Source: Bacteroidota bacterium (GTDB lineage: Bacteria; Bacteroidota; Bacteroidia; Chitinophagales; Chitinophagaceae). Taken from it: a DNA stretch of 64,000 bases. Under the pieces are notes generated by a model. That model did not search any database. It was not told the origin of the DNA and saw only the letters and a program-made list of their open reading frames with translations. Location: assembly GCA_013285915.1 (NCBI GenBank), contig JABDGS010000005.1, forward strand, positions 1 through 64,000. Direction: 5' to 3'. This document shows positions 55,603 to 64,000 of this stretch, piece by piece. The number at the start of each line of letters is the position of its first letter. Positions within the stretch are counted from its first letter, which is position 1. A program made the position numbers and the translations under genes.

Positions 55603-56636
55603 ACAGGTATTTTTAAAAGCACTTTAAAGGTTTCATCATCGTTAGAAAAGGTTAGTGTGTAGTTGTTACCATACAATAGATCAAGGCGCCGTTTTACAAG
55701 TTTTAAGCCTATGCCTTCTTTATCCTGCGTGGTTTTGTAGGCAAGGCTGTTGGTGCAGGTAAAGCTTAAAAAATTACCGGTTACACTTAATGAAATGTCG
55801 ATCGATATTATGTCAATATTGCCTTTGCCGCCGTGCTTAAAACTGTTTTCAATAAACACAATCAACAGCATGGGAGGGATTAAAATATCAGCGGTAATGT
55901 TTTTGGTTTCAAATTTGAATTTAAGCCTTGTTCCAAACCGCAGTTTTTCTAATGCGATGTAATTTTCAATATGCTCTATTTCCCGGTTTAACGAAACCTG
56001 CGGTGTGTCTGATTCGTAGAGCATGTAGCGCATCAGGTCAGACATTTTTAGAATTATCTCAGGTGCTTCGTCAGATTTATTAAGGCTAAGCGAATACAGG
56101 TTATTAAGGGTGTTAAAAAAGAAATGCGGCTGTATTTGTGATTTTAAAAGCAAGAGTTCAGTTTTCAAATATTCTTTTTCACGTTGCTGCATTTTTTGCT
56201 GGCCGGTGATCCAGTCTTTCAAAAACTTTACGCCCGCCACAAGCCAAAGAAAATATAACTGGTTTAGTGAATTTGCTAAAAGGCCACGGAAACTAAATTT
56301 TGATTCGGCCAAATAATAAGAAGCACCGAGCGCTACATAAATTTTGTCTAAATATGTTTCAATAACATAATCAACCAGCAGTAAAAGGACAAAGGACAGT
56401 ACATATAAAACGTACTTCTTTTTAAGTAATAACCGGGGAATAAAAACATAAATATTACAATATGCCAGTGCAGCTTTGAAAATAAACCTGATAAATAACT
56501 GAAGGGCAAAAGCTGCGCCACCTTCGTGGCCAACACTGTAAAAAAAAAGTAATATGAACAGATAATAGCTCAACCAGAACAGCACGTGATAAACGGGCCG
56601 TTTTTGCAAAGTCGTTATCAATGTGCTTTTTTTCAC
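55599..56636 (-). CDS. LytS-type sensor histidine kinase
   Basis: A 345-residue membrane kinase. About four hydrophobic segments occupy residues 15-35, 45-70, 75-95 and 120-140. The phosphorylated His is His171 in QIQPHFFFNTLNNL. The ATPase part has IFIENSFKHGGKG and EGIGLKLVKRRLDLLYG. It shares plan and regulator pairing with the kinase at 28053. It sits between the receptor gene (71 bases upstream) and the regulator. Confidence 0.93.
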   Translation of the reverse strand: MKKSTLITTLQKRPVYHVLFWLSYYLFILLFFYSVGHEGGAAFALQLFIRFIFKAALAYCNIYVFIPRLLLKKKYVLYVLSFVLLLLVDYVIETYLDKIYVALGASYYLAESKFSFRGLLANSLNQLYFLWLVAGVKFLKDWITGQQKMQQREKEYLKTELLLLKSQIQPHFFFNTLNNLYSLSLNKSDEAPEIILKMSDLMRYMLYESDTPQVSLNREIEHIENYIALEKLRFGTRLKFKFETKNITADILIPPMLLIVFIENSFKHGGKGNIDIISIDISLSVTGNFLSFTCTNSLAYKTTQDKEGIGLKLVKRRLDLLYGNNYTLTFSNDDETFKVLLKIPV

Positions 56637-56707
56637 AAGCTTTTTTTACAGGTAATATTTTTAATTAGGCAACACAAACTGTTTTAAATATAGGGCTTAT
56701 CTGCAGA

Positions 56708-59155
56708 CTAATTACTACCGTTCACCCTATTGCTTTCCTCGGTTGCCCCGCCATTATGATGTGCCACGTTTATTTTGGTGTTACCCAGGTTATAAGTAAA
56801 AGTTAAGCGTATTATCCTGCTTTCGTGCTTTGAGGTATAGTTGTAAATGGACTGGTAAGTACTGCTTGCCATATTTTGACGGGTGTTGAAAATATCGTTT
56901 AACGAGAGTTTAATGCTGCCTTTGGTAAAGCTGTGGCTGTAGCCGCAATCAAAATAATACACAGGGCGTAAAACAAAAATGTTAGCTGCAATTGGTGAAG
57001 TATAACTTCCAAAAAACTCGATCTTGTTTGCAGATGAAACAGAAAATGTTTGCGTAGTCCTTAACAAATACGAGAATTTGCCCGTAGTAAAATTTGCCCC
57101 TAACAACGAGTCTGCACGGTAATGAAAGTATATGCCGTTTACACTAACGTTGCCCCGCCACCACTTTGTTGCAGTGTATGGCGCAATGATGGCAAAACGC
57201 ATTGAGCTTTGATTGGTGAGATTAAGGTTTGTTTGAAAACTTGCCTTTGTTGAAAAATCAGTTAGCACTATTGTTGAAATAAAATTATTTATGTACGTAT
57301 AAGCGGCTGTAAAAAATATCCTTTTCAACGAATAATGTGCTTCAAAATTGTTGCTGTATTGGGGTTTTAAAAATGGGTTGCCTTTTTGATATGCATACTG
57401 GTCTAAGTAAAATATAAACGGGTTTAGGTCTGCGTACGATGGCCTGTCAATCCTACGGCTGTAGCTAAAGCCCAACTGGTTTTTGTTCTTTGAAATATGG
57501 GAATAAGATACGCTTGGAAAAAAATCAAGATAGTGCCCCGATACTTCGTTATTGTGGCCAACCAGGTTGCTAAAAGTAGTGGTGTATTCTGAACGAACGC
57601 CAGCCTGCAGTGAGCCATGTGGAAACGTCCAGCTAAAATTTGTATAAGCCGCATCAATCTTTTCTTTATGTATGAAATGATTTGACAATAGCGAGTCATT
57701 CACATAAACGCCATTTTCAAGTACCTGGTCGTTAAGTATATTGTCAGTTGATACGTCGCTGTGTTTTGCACCTGCCTCAAGCGTTAGGGTTTTGCTTAAA
57801 GGCTTGATGTAATCAGCCTTCACTGCAAAAATGTTGATGGTGGATGGTGTTTGATCACGCAAAAAATACGGCCCTTCCGCCATTGAGCCATTGGGCTGAA
57901 AAAAATATGTATTGAACTGCCCCGCAGAGTTATTGCTGTAGGTTCTGTAATCCATATCAAGCGCTAAGCTTTGCCCGGCGCTGTCAAAATGAAATACATC
58001 GTTCACGTTAGCTGAAAAATTTTTGTACGACAGGTTTACTGTTGAATAAGTATTTTGAAATGAATCGGCTTTTATATCACCCGAAGATCCAATATAAGTG
58101 GTAATTGTTGCAGGCTGTTCTTCTGTATTAAAATACCCCGATACCTGCATGCCCAGGGTATTTTTTTTTGATAGGTCGTAGCTGCCTTCCAGCCGGTAAC
58201 TGTTGGTGTGAATGGCGTCGTTAGTAACCGAATATTGGCTTAAATGGGTTGTTGTTCCGGTATTGTCCACAAGCGTTCTGAAGATATCAAGGTCATCCCT
58301 GAATTTATCATCAAAATGGTTGAAGCTGCCAAGCCAATTAAACTTTTTTACTTTTTGTGTTATTGTTATGCTTTCATTGTTTTTAAGCGAATGGCCGTAA
58401 CCCGCGCCGGCGATAACTGTAACATGCGTGCCTTCCTGCACATTTTTTTTCAGCTTGATATTTATGATGCCGCCCGTGCCGGCCGCTTCATATTTTGCAG
58501 AAGGGTTTGTAAGAATTTCGATGGATTGTATTGAATTGGCGGTGGTTGAACGAAGCAGCGTGGCTAACTGTGCTGGGGAAAGATAAGTGGGTTTATCGTT
58601 TATCATTACAGTAACACCTGGCTTACCGTTAAGGGTAATATTGCCGTCCTTATCGGCATCAACACCGGGTGATCGTCCCAATACATCCAATGCATTACCG
58701 CCCGCGGCTAAAACACTGTTTTCAACATTCACAATCAGTTTTTGGCCACTTTGCTCAATTAGCGGCTTAGTGCCTGCAACTTTTACATCCTTTAAAGACT
58801 GTTGCAGTAGTTGCATGCTGATATCCGGAATGTTGATTGTTGAAGAACCAGTTATAATGAAAGGAGAACTTACGGCAGGCTTGTAACCAATCATTTTTAC
58901 GGTGATAACAAAGTCACCGCGTTTGTTTGACGTGAATATTTCAAATGCACCTTTGTTGTTGGTTTGGGTAACTTTCGAGGGCAGGGTATCACCGGTTTTA
59001 CGCAAAAAGACAGACGCGTAAGCTAGCGGGTCGCCGCTCTCATTTAAAATACGGCCTTTAATTAAAACACCTGCATTTGTTTGCGCGCTGAGGTTTGAAG
59101 AAAAAATGAGCGATAGGATTAAGAGCGATATCAATGTTTTGTAAGCAGTTTGCAT
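56708..59155 (-). CDS. Outer-membrane beta-barrel receptor (OMP_b-brl_3 type)
   Basis: The product (about 815 residues from the Met at 59153-59155) has a signal (MQTAYKTLISLLILSLIFSS). An alternative start at 59245 adds 30 residues before it and is unlikely. A CarboxypepD_reg-like domain follows (LIKGRILNESGDPLAYASVF), then a plug: LDVLGRSPGVDADKDGNITL, MINDKPTYLSPAQLATLL, and IQSIEILTNPSAKYEAAG. The rest is a strand-rich barrel with a C-terminal TFTYNLG region. It resembles TonB-dependent-type receptors whose cargo is unknown. The kinase and LytTR genes follow on the same strand, making a receptor-signalling operon. Confidence 0.9.
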   Translation of the reverse strand: MQTAYKTLISLLILSLIFSSNLSAQTNAGVLIKGRILNESGDPLAYASVFLRKTGDTLPSKVTQTNNKGAFEIFTSNKRGDFVITVKMIGYKPAVSSPFIITGSSTINIPDISMQLLQQSLKDVKVAGTKPLIEQSGQKLIVNVENSVLAAGGNALDVLGRSPGVDADKDGNITLNGKPGVTVMINDKPTYLSPAQLATLLRSTTANSIQSIEILTNPSAKYEAAGTGGIINIKLKKNVQEGTHVTVIAGAGYGHSLKNNESITITQKVKKFNWLGSFNHFDDKFRDDLDIFRTLVDNTGTTTHLSQYSVTNDAIHTNSYRLEGSYDLSKKNTLGMQVSGYFNTEEQPATITTYIGSSGDIKADSFQNTYSTVNLSYKNFSANVNDVFHFDSAGQSLALDMDYRTYSNNSAGQFNTYFFQPNGSMAEGPYFLRDQTPSTINIFAVKADYIKPLSKTLTLEAGAKHSDVSTDNILNDQVLENGVYVNDSLLSNHFIHKEKIDAAYTNFSWTFPHGSLQAGVRSEYTTTFSNLVGHNNEVSGHYLDFFPSVSYSHISKNKNQLGFSYSRRIDRPSYADLNPFIFYLDQYAYQKGNPFLKPQYSNNFEAHYSLKRIFFTAAYTYINNFISTIVLTDFSTKASFQTNLNLTNQSSMRFAIIAPYTATKWWRGNVSVNGIYFHYRADSLLGANFTTGKFSYLLRTTQTFSVSSANKIEFFGSYTSPIAANIFVLRPVYYFDCGYSHSFTKGSIKLSLNDIFNTRQNMASSTYQSIYNYTSKHESRIIRLTFTYNLGNTKINVAHHNGGATEESNRVNGSN

Positions 59156-59315
59156 GGAATAAAACTTTGTTTGAAAGCTAAAATGCACATTGTGTTGCCC
59201 AAACAAATTTTTTATTCGGCGTGTTGAAATGATATTCGACGACAAGCATTTTCAAAGCTGCAAACGGTAGTTTGCTAAACATAGCGGAATGGTAAGAGGC
59301 AATAATGCTGATATA

Positions 59316-59354
59316 AAACAAAACCCATTGAAGTAAAACGAATTACCTCAATGG
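59316..59354 (-). terminator. Intrinsic terminator of the efflux operon
   Basis: On the minus strand, CCCATTGA and GTAA pair with TTAC and TCAATGGG (59324-59354) with single mismatches, followed by TTTTGTTTTAT. It begins 22 bases after the stop of the MFS gene. Confidence 0.8.
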
Positions 59355-59376
59355 GCTGTAAAAAATTTGCAATATT

Positions 59377-60972
59377 TTAATGCATGGCCTCACTCATGTC
59401 TATCTTCTCACTTTTCTTGCCTGCCTTTTTATTGCGAACCATCATTATAAAAGGTATGCAAAGCAGGAACAATACGCCGAGATATAAGAACACATCCATG
59501 TACGAGAGTACGGCAGCCTGCTTTGCTATTCTATAGTAAAAAGCCTGGTAAGTACTCATCAACGCAATGTTGGGGGGCATGCCGCCATTTACCATAAAAC
59601 TATGGGCCGTCCCCGCTATTTGGCCAGCAGAGGCAGGGTCGTTTTGCTGAATATGACTTGCTACAGCGTTACTATGCACAACTATCTGGCTTGACAAAAA
59701 AGTTGTTATAAGCGCAATGCCGAATGAGCCGCCCAACTGCCGCATCATGCCGGTAAACGCCGCGCCCTGGCCTATTTGCTTGCCTTTTAACGTTGATAAC
59801 GACAGCATAGTTATCGGCATAAACAAAAAGCCCATGCCTACCCCGCGAACGATGAGCATCCAGAAAAAGGCATCTTTGCCGGTATCCGGCGTCATAATGT
59901 TGTGCCCCCAAAAGGTAAATACAAAGAATAAGAACATGCCGAACGATACCATTATCTGGTGCGGAAAGCCACGCTGCATTAACTGCCCTATGAACGGCAT
60001 CATAAATGCTGTGGTTAAAGCTGCAGGCACCATAAGCATACCCGATTCCTGCGCCGTCCATCCGAGAGTGGTTTGCGTATAAAGCGGTATGATAAACGTT
60101 GAACCATACAACCCAAAACCCATGATGAATGACAGTATTGTTCCGACCCGCAGGTTACCATTTTTAAGCACCCTTAATTCCACCACCGGGTTGCGGAATG
60201 TAAGTTCGCGCCAAAGGAAAAAGAAGAACCCGAAGAATGACGTGATAGCCAGCGTTAATATTGTTTTGCTGGTAAACCAATCATCTTCCTGGCCTTTTTC
60301 CAGCACATATTGTAATGAGCCAACTGAAACTGCTAACAGCGCGATACCCAGCCAGTCAACATCAGCAGCAACGCTTTTCTCACCATATTTGGGGCTTTTT
60401 ACAAAAGCCAGGGTAAGAAGGGTTGCAATTACGCCGATAGGTATGTTGATATAGAAAATTAACGGCCAGTTGAAATGGTCAACTATATAGCCACCCAGTG
60501 GCGGCCCTAATGTTGGGCCCACAATAACGCCCATGCCGTATATGGCTTGTGCCATGCCGCGTTTTTCAGGCGGGTAGCTTTCGGTGATGATGGTTTGTGA
60601 AGTTACCAGCAGTGCACCGCCACCAACACCTTGTAAAAAACGGAATATCACCAGCTCCCATATACCACTGGCGTTACCGCACAGGTATGAACAAATGGTG
60701 AACATGATGATGGATGCAGCAAAGTAATTGCGGCGTCCAAACTGCTGGCTAAGCCAGCTCGTCATAGGTATTATTATAACGTTACCGATAGCGTAAGCCG
60801 TAATAACCCAGGCCACCTCAGTGGTGCTCACGCCTAAGCTGCCCTTCATGCTTGGCAGGGCAACGTTAACAATGGTGGTATCTACAATTTCGAGCAGGGC
60901 GCAAAAAATAGCAGTAATCGTAATGATGATCCGTCGTGCGCCGTACTCAACCAATGAATTTTGTTGTTGCAT
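59377..60972 (-). CDS. emrB: DHA2-family MFS drug efflux permease (EmrB type)
   Basis: A 531-residue inner-membrane transporter with about 14 hydrophobic segments. DHA2 features are EIVDTTIVNVALPSMKGSLG, SWLSQQFGRRNYF (motif A), FLQGVGGGALLVTSQTII, GPTLGPPLGGYIV (motif C) and a Lys/Ser-rich C-terminus. Energy comes from the proton gradient. It is the last gene of a TetR-TolC-HlyD-MFS operon, the standard EmrAB-TolC layout for expelling hydrophobic compounds. The upstream adaptor gene is 149 bases away, with an inverted repeat between them. Confidence 0.95.
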   Translation of the reverse strand: MQQQNSLVEYGARRIIITITAIFCALLEIVDTTIVNVALPSMKGSLGVSTTEVAWVITAYAIGNVIIIPMTSWLSQQFGRRNYFAASIIMFTICSYLCGNASGIWELVIFRFLQGVGGGALLVTSQTIITESYPPEKRGMAQAIYGMGVIVGPTLGPPLGGYIVDHFNWPLIFYINIPIGVIATLLTLAFVKSPKYGEKSVAADVDWLGIALLAVSVGSLQYVLEKGQEDDWFTSKTILTLAITSFFGFFFFLWRELTFRNPVVELRVLKNGNLRVGTILSFIMGFGLYGSTFIIPLYTQTTLGWTAQESGMLMVPAALTTAFMMPFIGQLMQRGFPHQIMVSFGMFLFFVFTFWGHNIMTPDTGKDAFFWMLIVRGVGMGFLFMPITMLSLSTLKGKQIGQGAAFTGMMRQLGGSFGIALITTFLSSQIVVHSNAVASHIQQNDPASAGQIAGTAHSFMVNGGMPPNIALMSTYQAFYYRIAKQAAVLSYMDVFLYLGVLFLLCIPFIMMVRNKKAGKKSEKIDMSEAMH

Positions 60973-60977
60973 AAAGA

Positions 60978-61118
60978 AAACCCCTCCCGTCCCCTAAAGG
61001 GGAAGCTTTAAAACCTGTTTGTACTTACCAACACCTCTCTCCGTGTAAAATGTAAACTTATACAGCCTCTGTTTTGAAGTAGGCCTGCAAGTTCCCCCTT
61101 TAGGGGGCGGAGGGGGTT
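60978..61118. repeat. Inverted repeat pair, MITE-like
   Basis: The left arm (60978-61007) contains CCCCTCCCGTCCCCTAAAGG and the right arm (61089-61118) holds its near-complement CCTTTAGGGGGCGGAGGGGG. The arms are about 30 bases and enclose about 80 bases. The pair lies between two genes of one operon and could form a long hairpin. Confidence 0.75.
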
Positions 61119-61121
61119 GCA

Positions 61122-62228
61122 TTAATCAAGATGCACATCAACTACAACGTTCATGCCTGCACGAAGCTGTTTAACAGTACTGTCGCTGGCATTTTTGAAC
61201 TCAATTTTAACGGGCACCCTTTGCACAACTTTTACAAAGTTTCCGCTTGCATTATCGGGTGGCAGCAGCGCCATTTTTGCACCGGTTGTTGGGGCGAATG
61301 ATGCTACTACACCTTCAATATCCTTGCCGCCAAACGCGTCTAATGAAATATCAACTTTTTGGCCAACTTTCATTTTGGCTAACTGCGTTTCTTTAAAGTT
61401 GGCTACAACCCAAACCTCATCACTTGCAATTACGCTGAAGTACGACTGCCCTGCAGTTAAGTATTGGCCTGGCTGAACGTTAACCCTTGATATCAAACCA
61501 TCCTGCGGTGCAGTTACAACGGTATATGATAAGTTAAGCTGCGCGTCAGCAACATCAACCTGCCTTTGTTTAATAGTAGCGTTTGCCACGGAAATTTGTT
61601 TGCCCGTTGCCTGGCTTTGCGATGCTACTGCTGTGGTTTGTGTTGCAGCTTGTTTTCTCTGTTCCTGCAATACCTGTAATTGGCGCTCGGCTGTTTGTTT
61701 GGCGGCGTCAGCCTGCTCAAACTGTTGCTGGGTTATGCTGTGGTCTTTTATAAGGTTTGCATAACGGTTATAATCCTGCGTGGTGCGTGTTACATTAATT
61801 TTAGCAGTCTCAATCTGCGCATCAATAGTTGCAACATTTGCCTGGTAGGTTGATACGTTTGCCTGCGCTGCGTTGGTTGATGCTTCCGCAACACCAACAT
61901 TGCTTTCAGCGGTTGCAAGCGCGGCATTTGCCTGGTCAAGCTTTAATTTCAAATCCCTGTTATCAAGAACAAGCAGCGTATCGCCTTTTTTAACACGATC
62001 GTTATCTTTAACGCGTACCTCTGTTACATAACCTGATATGCGCGGAATAACGGGGCTGCTGTTTGCCTCAACCTGTGCATCATCGGTATCTTCGTGGTGC
62101 TGGCCATAAGTGTATTTGCTAATGCCAAACCATCCACCGCCTATTACAAGTAGTATCAGCACTATAAGAAAACCTCTGTTGGTTTTTTTTGCCGGTTGTG
62201 CTTCTGGTTTTTGTGTATTATCTGCCAT
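61122..62228 (-). CDS. emrA: HlyD-family membrane fusion protein (EmrA type)
   Basis: A 368-residue periplasmic adaptor with one N-terminal helix (GFLIVLILLVIGGGWFGI). The biotinyl-lipoyl-like half-motifs are VIPRISGYVTEVRVKDNDRV and TVVTAPQDGLISRVNVQPGQ. Between them is a long Gln/Ala-rich coiled coil (AKQTAERQLQVLQEQRKQAA) that spans the periplasm. It should link the DHA2 pump to the TolC channel encoded beside it. Confidence 0.95.
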   Translation of the reverse strand: MADNTQKPEAQPAKKTNRGFLIVLILLVIGGGWFGISKYTYGQHHEDTDDAQVEANSSPVIPRISGYVTEVRVKDNDRVKKGDTLLVLDNRDLKLKLDQANAALATAESNVGVAEASTNAAQANVSTYQANVATIDAQIETAKINVTRTTQDYNRYANLIKDHSITQQQFEQADAAKQTAERQLQVLQEQRKQAATQTTAVASQSQATGKQISVANATIKQRQVDVADAQLNLSYTVVTAPQDGLISRVNVQPGQYLTAGQSYFSVIASDEVWVVANFKETQLAKMKVGQKVDISLDAFGGKDIEGVVASFAPTTGAKMALLPPDNASGNFVKVVQRVPVKIEFKNASDSTVKQLRAGMNVVVDVHLD

Positions 62229-62267
62229 AAAACTATTTTTTATCTGTTGTATTGGTTGTTATTGTTG

Positions 62268-63614
62268 TTATTTGCCTGGTTCGGTTAAAACGCCTGCTGA
62301 TTGTATAAGCCTGTTGTATGCTACTACTGCGTCTGCCTTTGCAAATGCGTAGTTTAGTTTTGCCTGCAGTTGCGCCACATCCGCTTCAAGCAGGTCTGTT
62401 GTGGTTGCTAATTGGTTATCGTATTTGTTACGTGTTATTTTGTAGTTCTCGCCTGCCTGTTCAATCGCCTTTGCGTAAACATCAATTTTCTTCTGGCTTG
62501 AAAGATAATTTTCATACGCCTCGTTTACCTGCATGTGCATGTTATCAATAAGCATCTCTTCGCTGGTAACCAGTTCATCCTGTTTTGCCTCTGCTTCTTT
62601 CAGCTTTGCCTTTGTTTTCCATAATGATGAAAGGCTGTATTTAACCCCCACACCAATGTCAATGGCGTTGTAAACAGTTAACAGGCCGGGAACATTTATT
62701 GCTGCATAACCCCCGCTTAAACCAACTGATGGGTAATATTCGCCTTTAACTGATTTTATGTTGGTAGCCGCTGCCTTGGCGCGTGCCGAAAGTGCCTGCA
62801 TATCCTTGCGGTTTTGCAAACCTAATTGTTCGTAATCATCCACCGTTTTTAAATCGGGTGAATATTGCAGGGTGGTGCTGTCAAGCGCCAAAACCGTGGT
62901 TTCGGGTAAACCCAATAAAAGGTTCATATTTACGTTTGCAAGCTTCCAGTTATTTTCTGCATCTAATAAAGACAGTTCAATGTTCGATGTTTGCAGTTGC
63001 GCCTTTAATAGATCGTTGCGTGCAAGTATGCCATTCTTTTCGAGATTTGAAAAATCGGTGTCCCGCTGGCGGCTCTCTGCAAGGTTTTCTTTTACAAGGT
63101 CAACTGCCGCTTTGGCTTTATAAAGATTTATGTATGCACCTATGGCATTTATTATTACTTCGCCACGGTCGTGTGCCGAATCAAGCTGGGCTGCCTGCTG
63201 CAGGTATTTTGCTGATTCAATCCCGTATTTTATTCTTGAGCCAGAATAAATAGGGTAGGATACCGTTGCCATAGCATACATGGCTGAAGTTACACTGCCA
63301 AAACCACCGCCACTGTTGCCAGATGTATCACTGCCACCGCCGGAGCTGCCCGTTTTTAATTTTAATGTTGGGTTGGTAAGCCGCAGGTAAGATGCGTTAA
63401 TGTTAAAATCTGGCAATTTGCGGTCATTGGCCTGTTGTAAAATGGCAGTAGCCTCGTTTATTTTGGCACTGCTGTTCTTTAATTGTTTGCTGTTTTTAAT
63501 ACTAAGCTGTACAGCTTCTCCTAACGTTAAACTCTTTTGCTCCTGCGCATGTACTGCCTGTAATAGCAGCGCACAGCACAAAACAAAACCTGTTGTTATT
63601 AATCTATGCTTCAT
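62268..63614 (-). CDS. TolC-family outer-membrane efflux protein
   Basis: A 448-residue exported protein (signal ends AVHAQ). It has the TolC coiled-coil repeat: LGEAVQLSIKNSKQLKNSSA, NDLLKAQLQTSNIELSLLDA, and a second half with VNEAYENYLSSQKKIDVYAK and TTDLLEADVAQLQAKLNYAF. Its start overlaps the TetR stop by 11 bases. It forms the outer-membrane channel of the EmrAB-like pump. Confidence 0.95.
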   Translation of the reverse strand: MKHRLITTGFVLCCALLLQAVHAQEQKSLTLGEAVQLSIKNSKQLKNSSAKINEATAILQQANDRKLPDFNINASYLRLTNPTLKLKTGSSGGGSDTSGNSGGGFGSVTSAMYAMATVSYPIYSGSRIKYGIESAKYLQQAAQLDSAHDRGEVIINAIGAYINLYKAKAAVDLVKENLAESRQRDTDFSNLEKNGILARNDLLKAQLQTSNIELSLLDAENNWKLANVNMNLLLGLPETTVLALDSTTLQYSPDLKTVDDYEQLGLQNRKDMQALSARAKAAATNIKSVKGEYYPSVGLSGGYAAINVPGLLTVYNAIDIGVGVKYSLSSLWKTKAKLKEAEAKQDELVTSEEMLIDNMHMQVNEAYENYLSSQKKIDVYAKAIEQAGENYKITRNKYDNQLATTTDLLEADVAQLQAKLNYAFAKADAVVAYNRLIQSAGVLTEPGK

Positions 63615-64000
63615 AAGTCAATATTGCTTTGAATAATGTTTTAATGTGGATGCTTAATTTTCGCTTTAACAGTTTCTCAAATTCATCGTCACTCATATCC
63701 TGTATATTATTTACGTCGCGGTAATAATCAAGGCTAACCAGCATCTGGGCCACTGTGCCAACCATGGTATTAAGCATAAATACCACGTCAATTTTCTTTT
63801 TAAAAATGCCTTTTTTCTGCCCGTCTTTTATAAGCTCGGTTATAATGGCAATATGCCGCTTTTTAAAGTCATTCATCACTTTTATTATCAGCGGATTTTT
63901 ATTAAGCACCTGCTCACAATAAAGTATTTTATAAAATTTCTGGCGGTGCATTACCCTTTCAATGTGGTCGTCAATCAGCATTCCAACTTTGTCTATTGGG
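63604..64000 (-). CDS. TetR-family regulator, C-terminal part, cut by the window edge
   Basis: At least 125 residues, and the frame stays open to the edge of the window, so the helix-turn-helix N-terminus is outside. The visible part is the ligand-binding half of a TetR regulator: KFYKILYCEQVLNKNPLIIK, ITELIKDGQKKGIFKKKIDV, FMLNTMVGTVAQMLVSLDYY, and a Lys-rich end. It lies directly before the TolC gene with an 11-base overlap, so it probably represses this efflux operon in the absence of a drug. Confidence 0.8.
   Translation of the reverse strand, partial: PIDKVGMLIDDHIERVMHRQKFYKILYCEQVLNKNPLIIKVMNDFKKRHIAIITELIKDGQKKGIFKKKIDVVFMLNTMVGTVAQMLVSLDYYRDVNNIQDMSDDEFEKLLKRKLSIHIKTLFKAILTYEA

Overview
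The window looks like a chromosomal segment of a Bacteroidota bacterium, most likely family Chitinophagaceae. The evidence is the SusC-like/TonB-type and OMP_b-brl receptors with CarboxypepD_reg-like N-terminal domains, a GLPGLI protein, LytS/LytTR two-component pairs, many short lipoproteins ending signal peptides in xxAC/xxSC, TAnnTTTG-type promoter boxes, and moderate-to-low GC. Family and genus are inference. No rRNA, tRNA or CRISPR array was seen.

Layout. 0.1-8 kb holds scattered envelope and housekeeping genes: PIG-L deacetylase, SMP-30-like lipoprotein, serine hydrolase, PlsC acyltransferase, a lipoprotein with seven 34-residue repeats, and an ArsR-SRPBCC-VOC operon with two operator-like palindromes. 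8.9-13.1 kb is a sugar cluster: GH29 fucosidase, zinc dehydrogenase and UxaB-like reductase. 13.1-23.2 kb has a macrodomain protein, glycosyltransferase, TsaC, a large secreted protein, CCA-adding enzyme, a pRiA4b ORF-3-like protein, an RmlD-like SDR, 14 perfect GATTGCA repeats and a CHAD protein. 23.4-27.8 kb encodes a PQQ-type propeller, a gluzincin-like lipoprotein and a TPR lipoprotein. 28-33.6 kb is a LytS kinase, LytTR regulator, GLPGLI protein and outer-membrane receptor in a row. 33.9-46.2 kb is mixed and contains an isolated contractile tail-sheath gene, a second serine hydrolase, a DUF885 protein, a frameshifted gene, an Ntn amidase and two DHFR-like reductases.

46.2-52.7 kb is the accessory region. 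It has an AT-rich MBL-fold gene, a membrane-anchored SIR2-domain protein with a large extracytoplasmic C-terminus, a broken IS110 transposase, two copies of a hairpin repeat, a small exported protein, and a lone gp3-type terminase small subunit. The SIR2 protein is the best candidate for an undescribed system: a cytosolic NADase-type domain joined through one membrane helix to a possible outside sensor.

53-64 kb returns to ordinary content: an S10 peptidase, three intergenic repeat units, a receptor-kinase-LytTR operon on the minus strand, and a TetR-TolC-HlyD-DHA2 efflux operon ending in a clear terminator. The TetR gene runs off the right edge.
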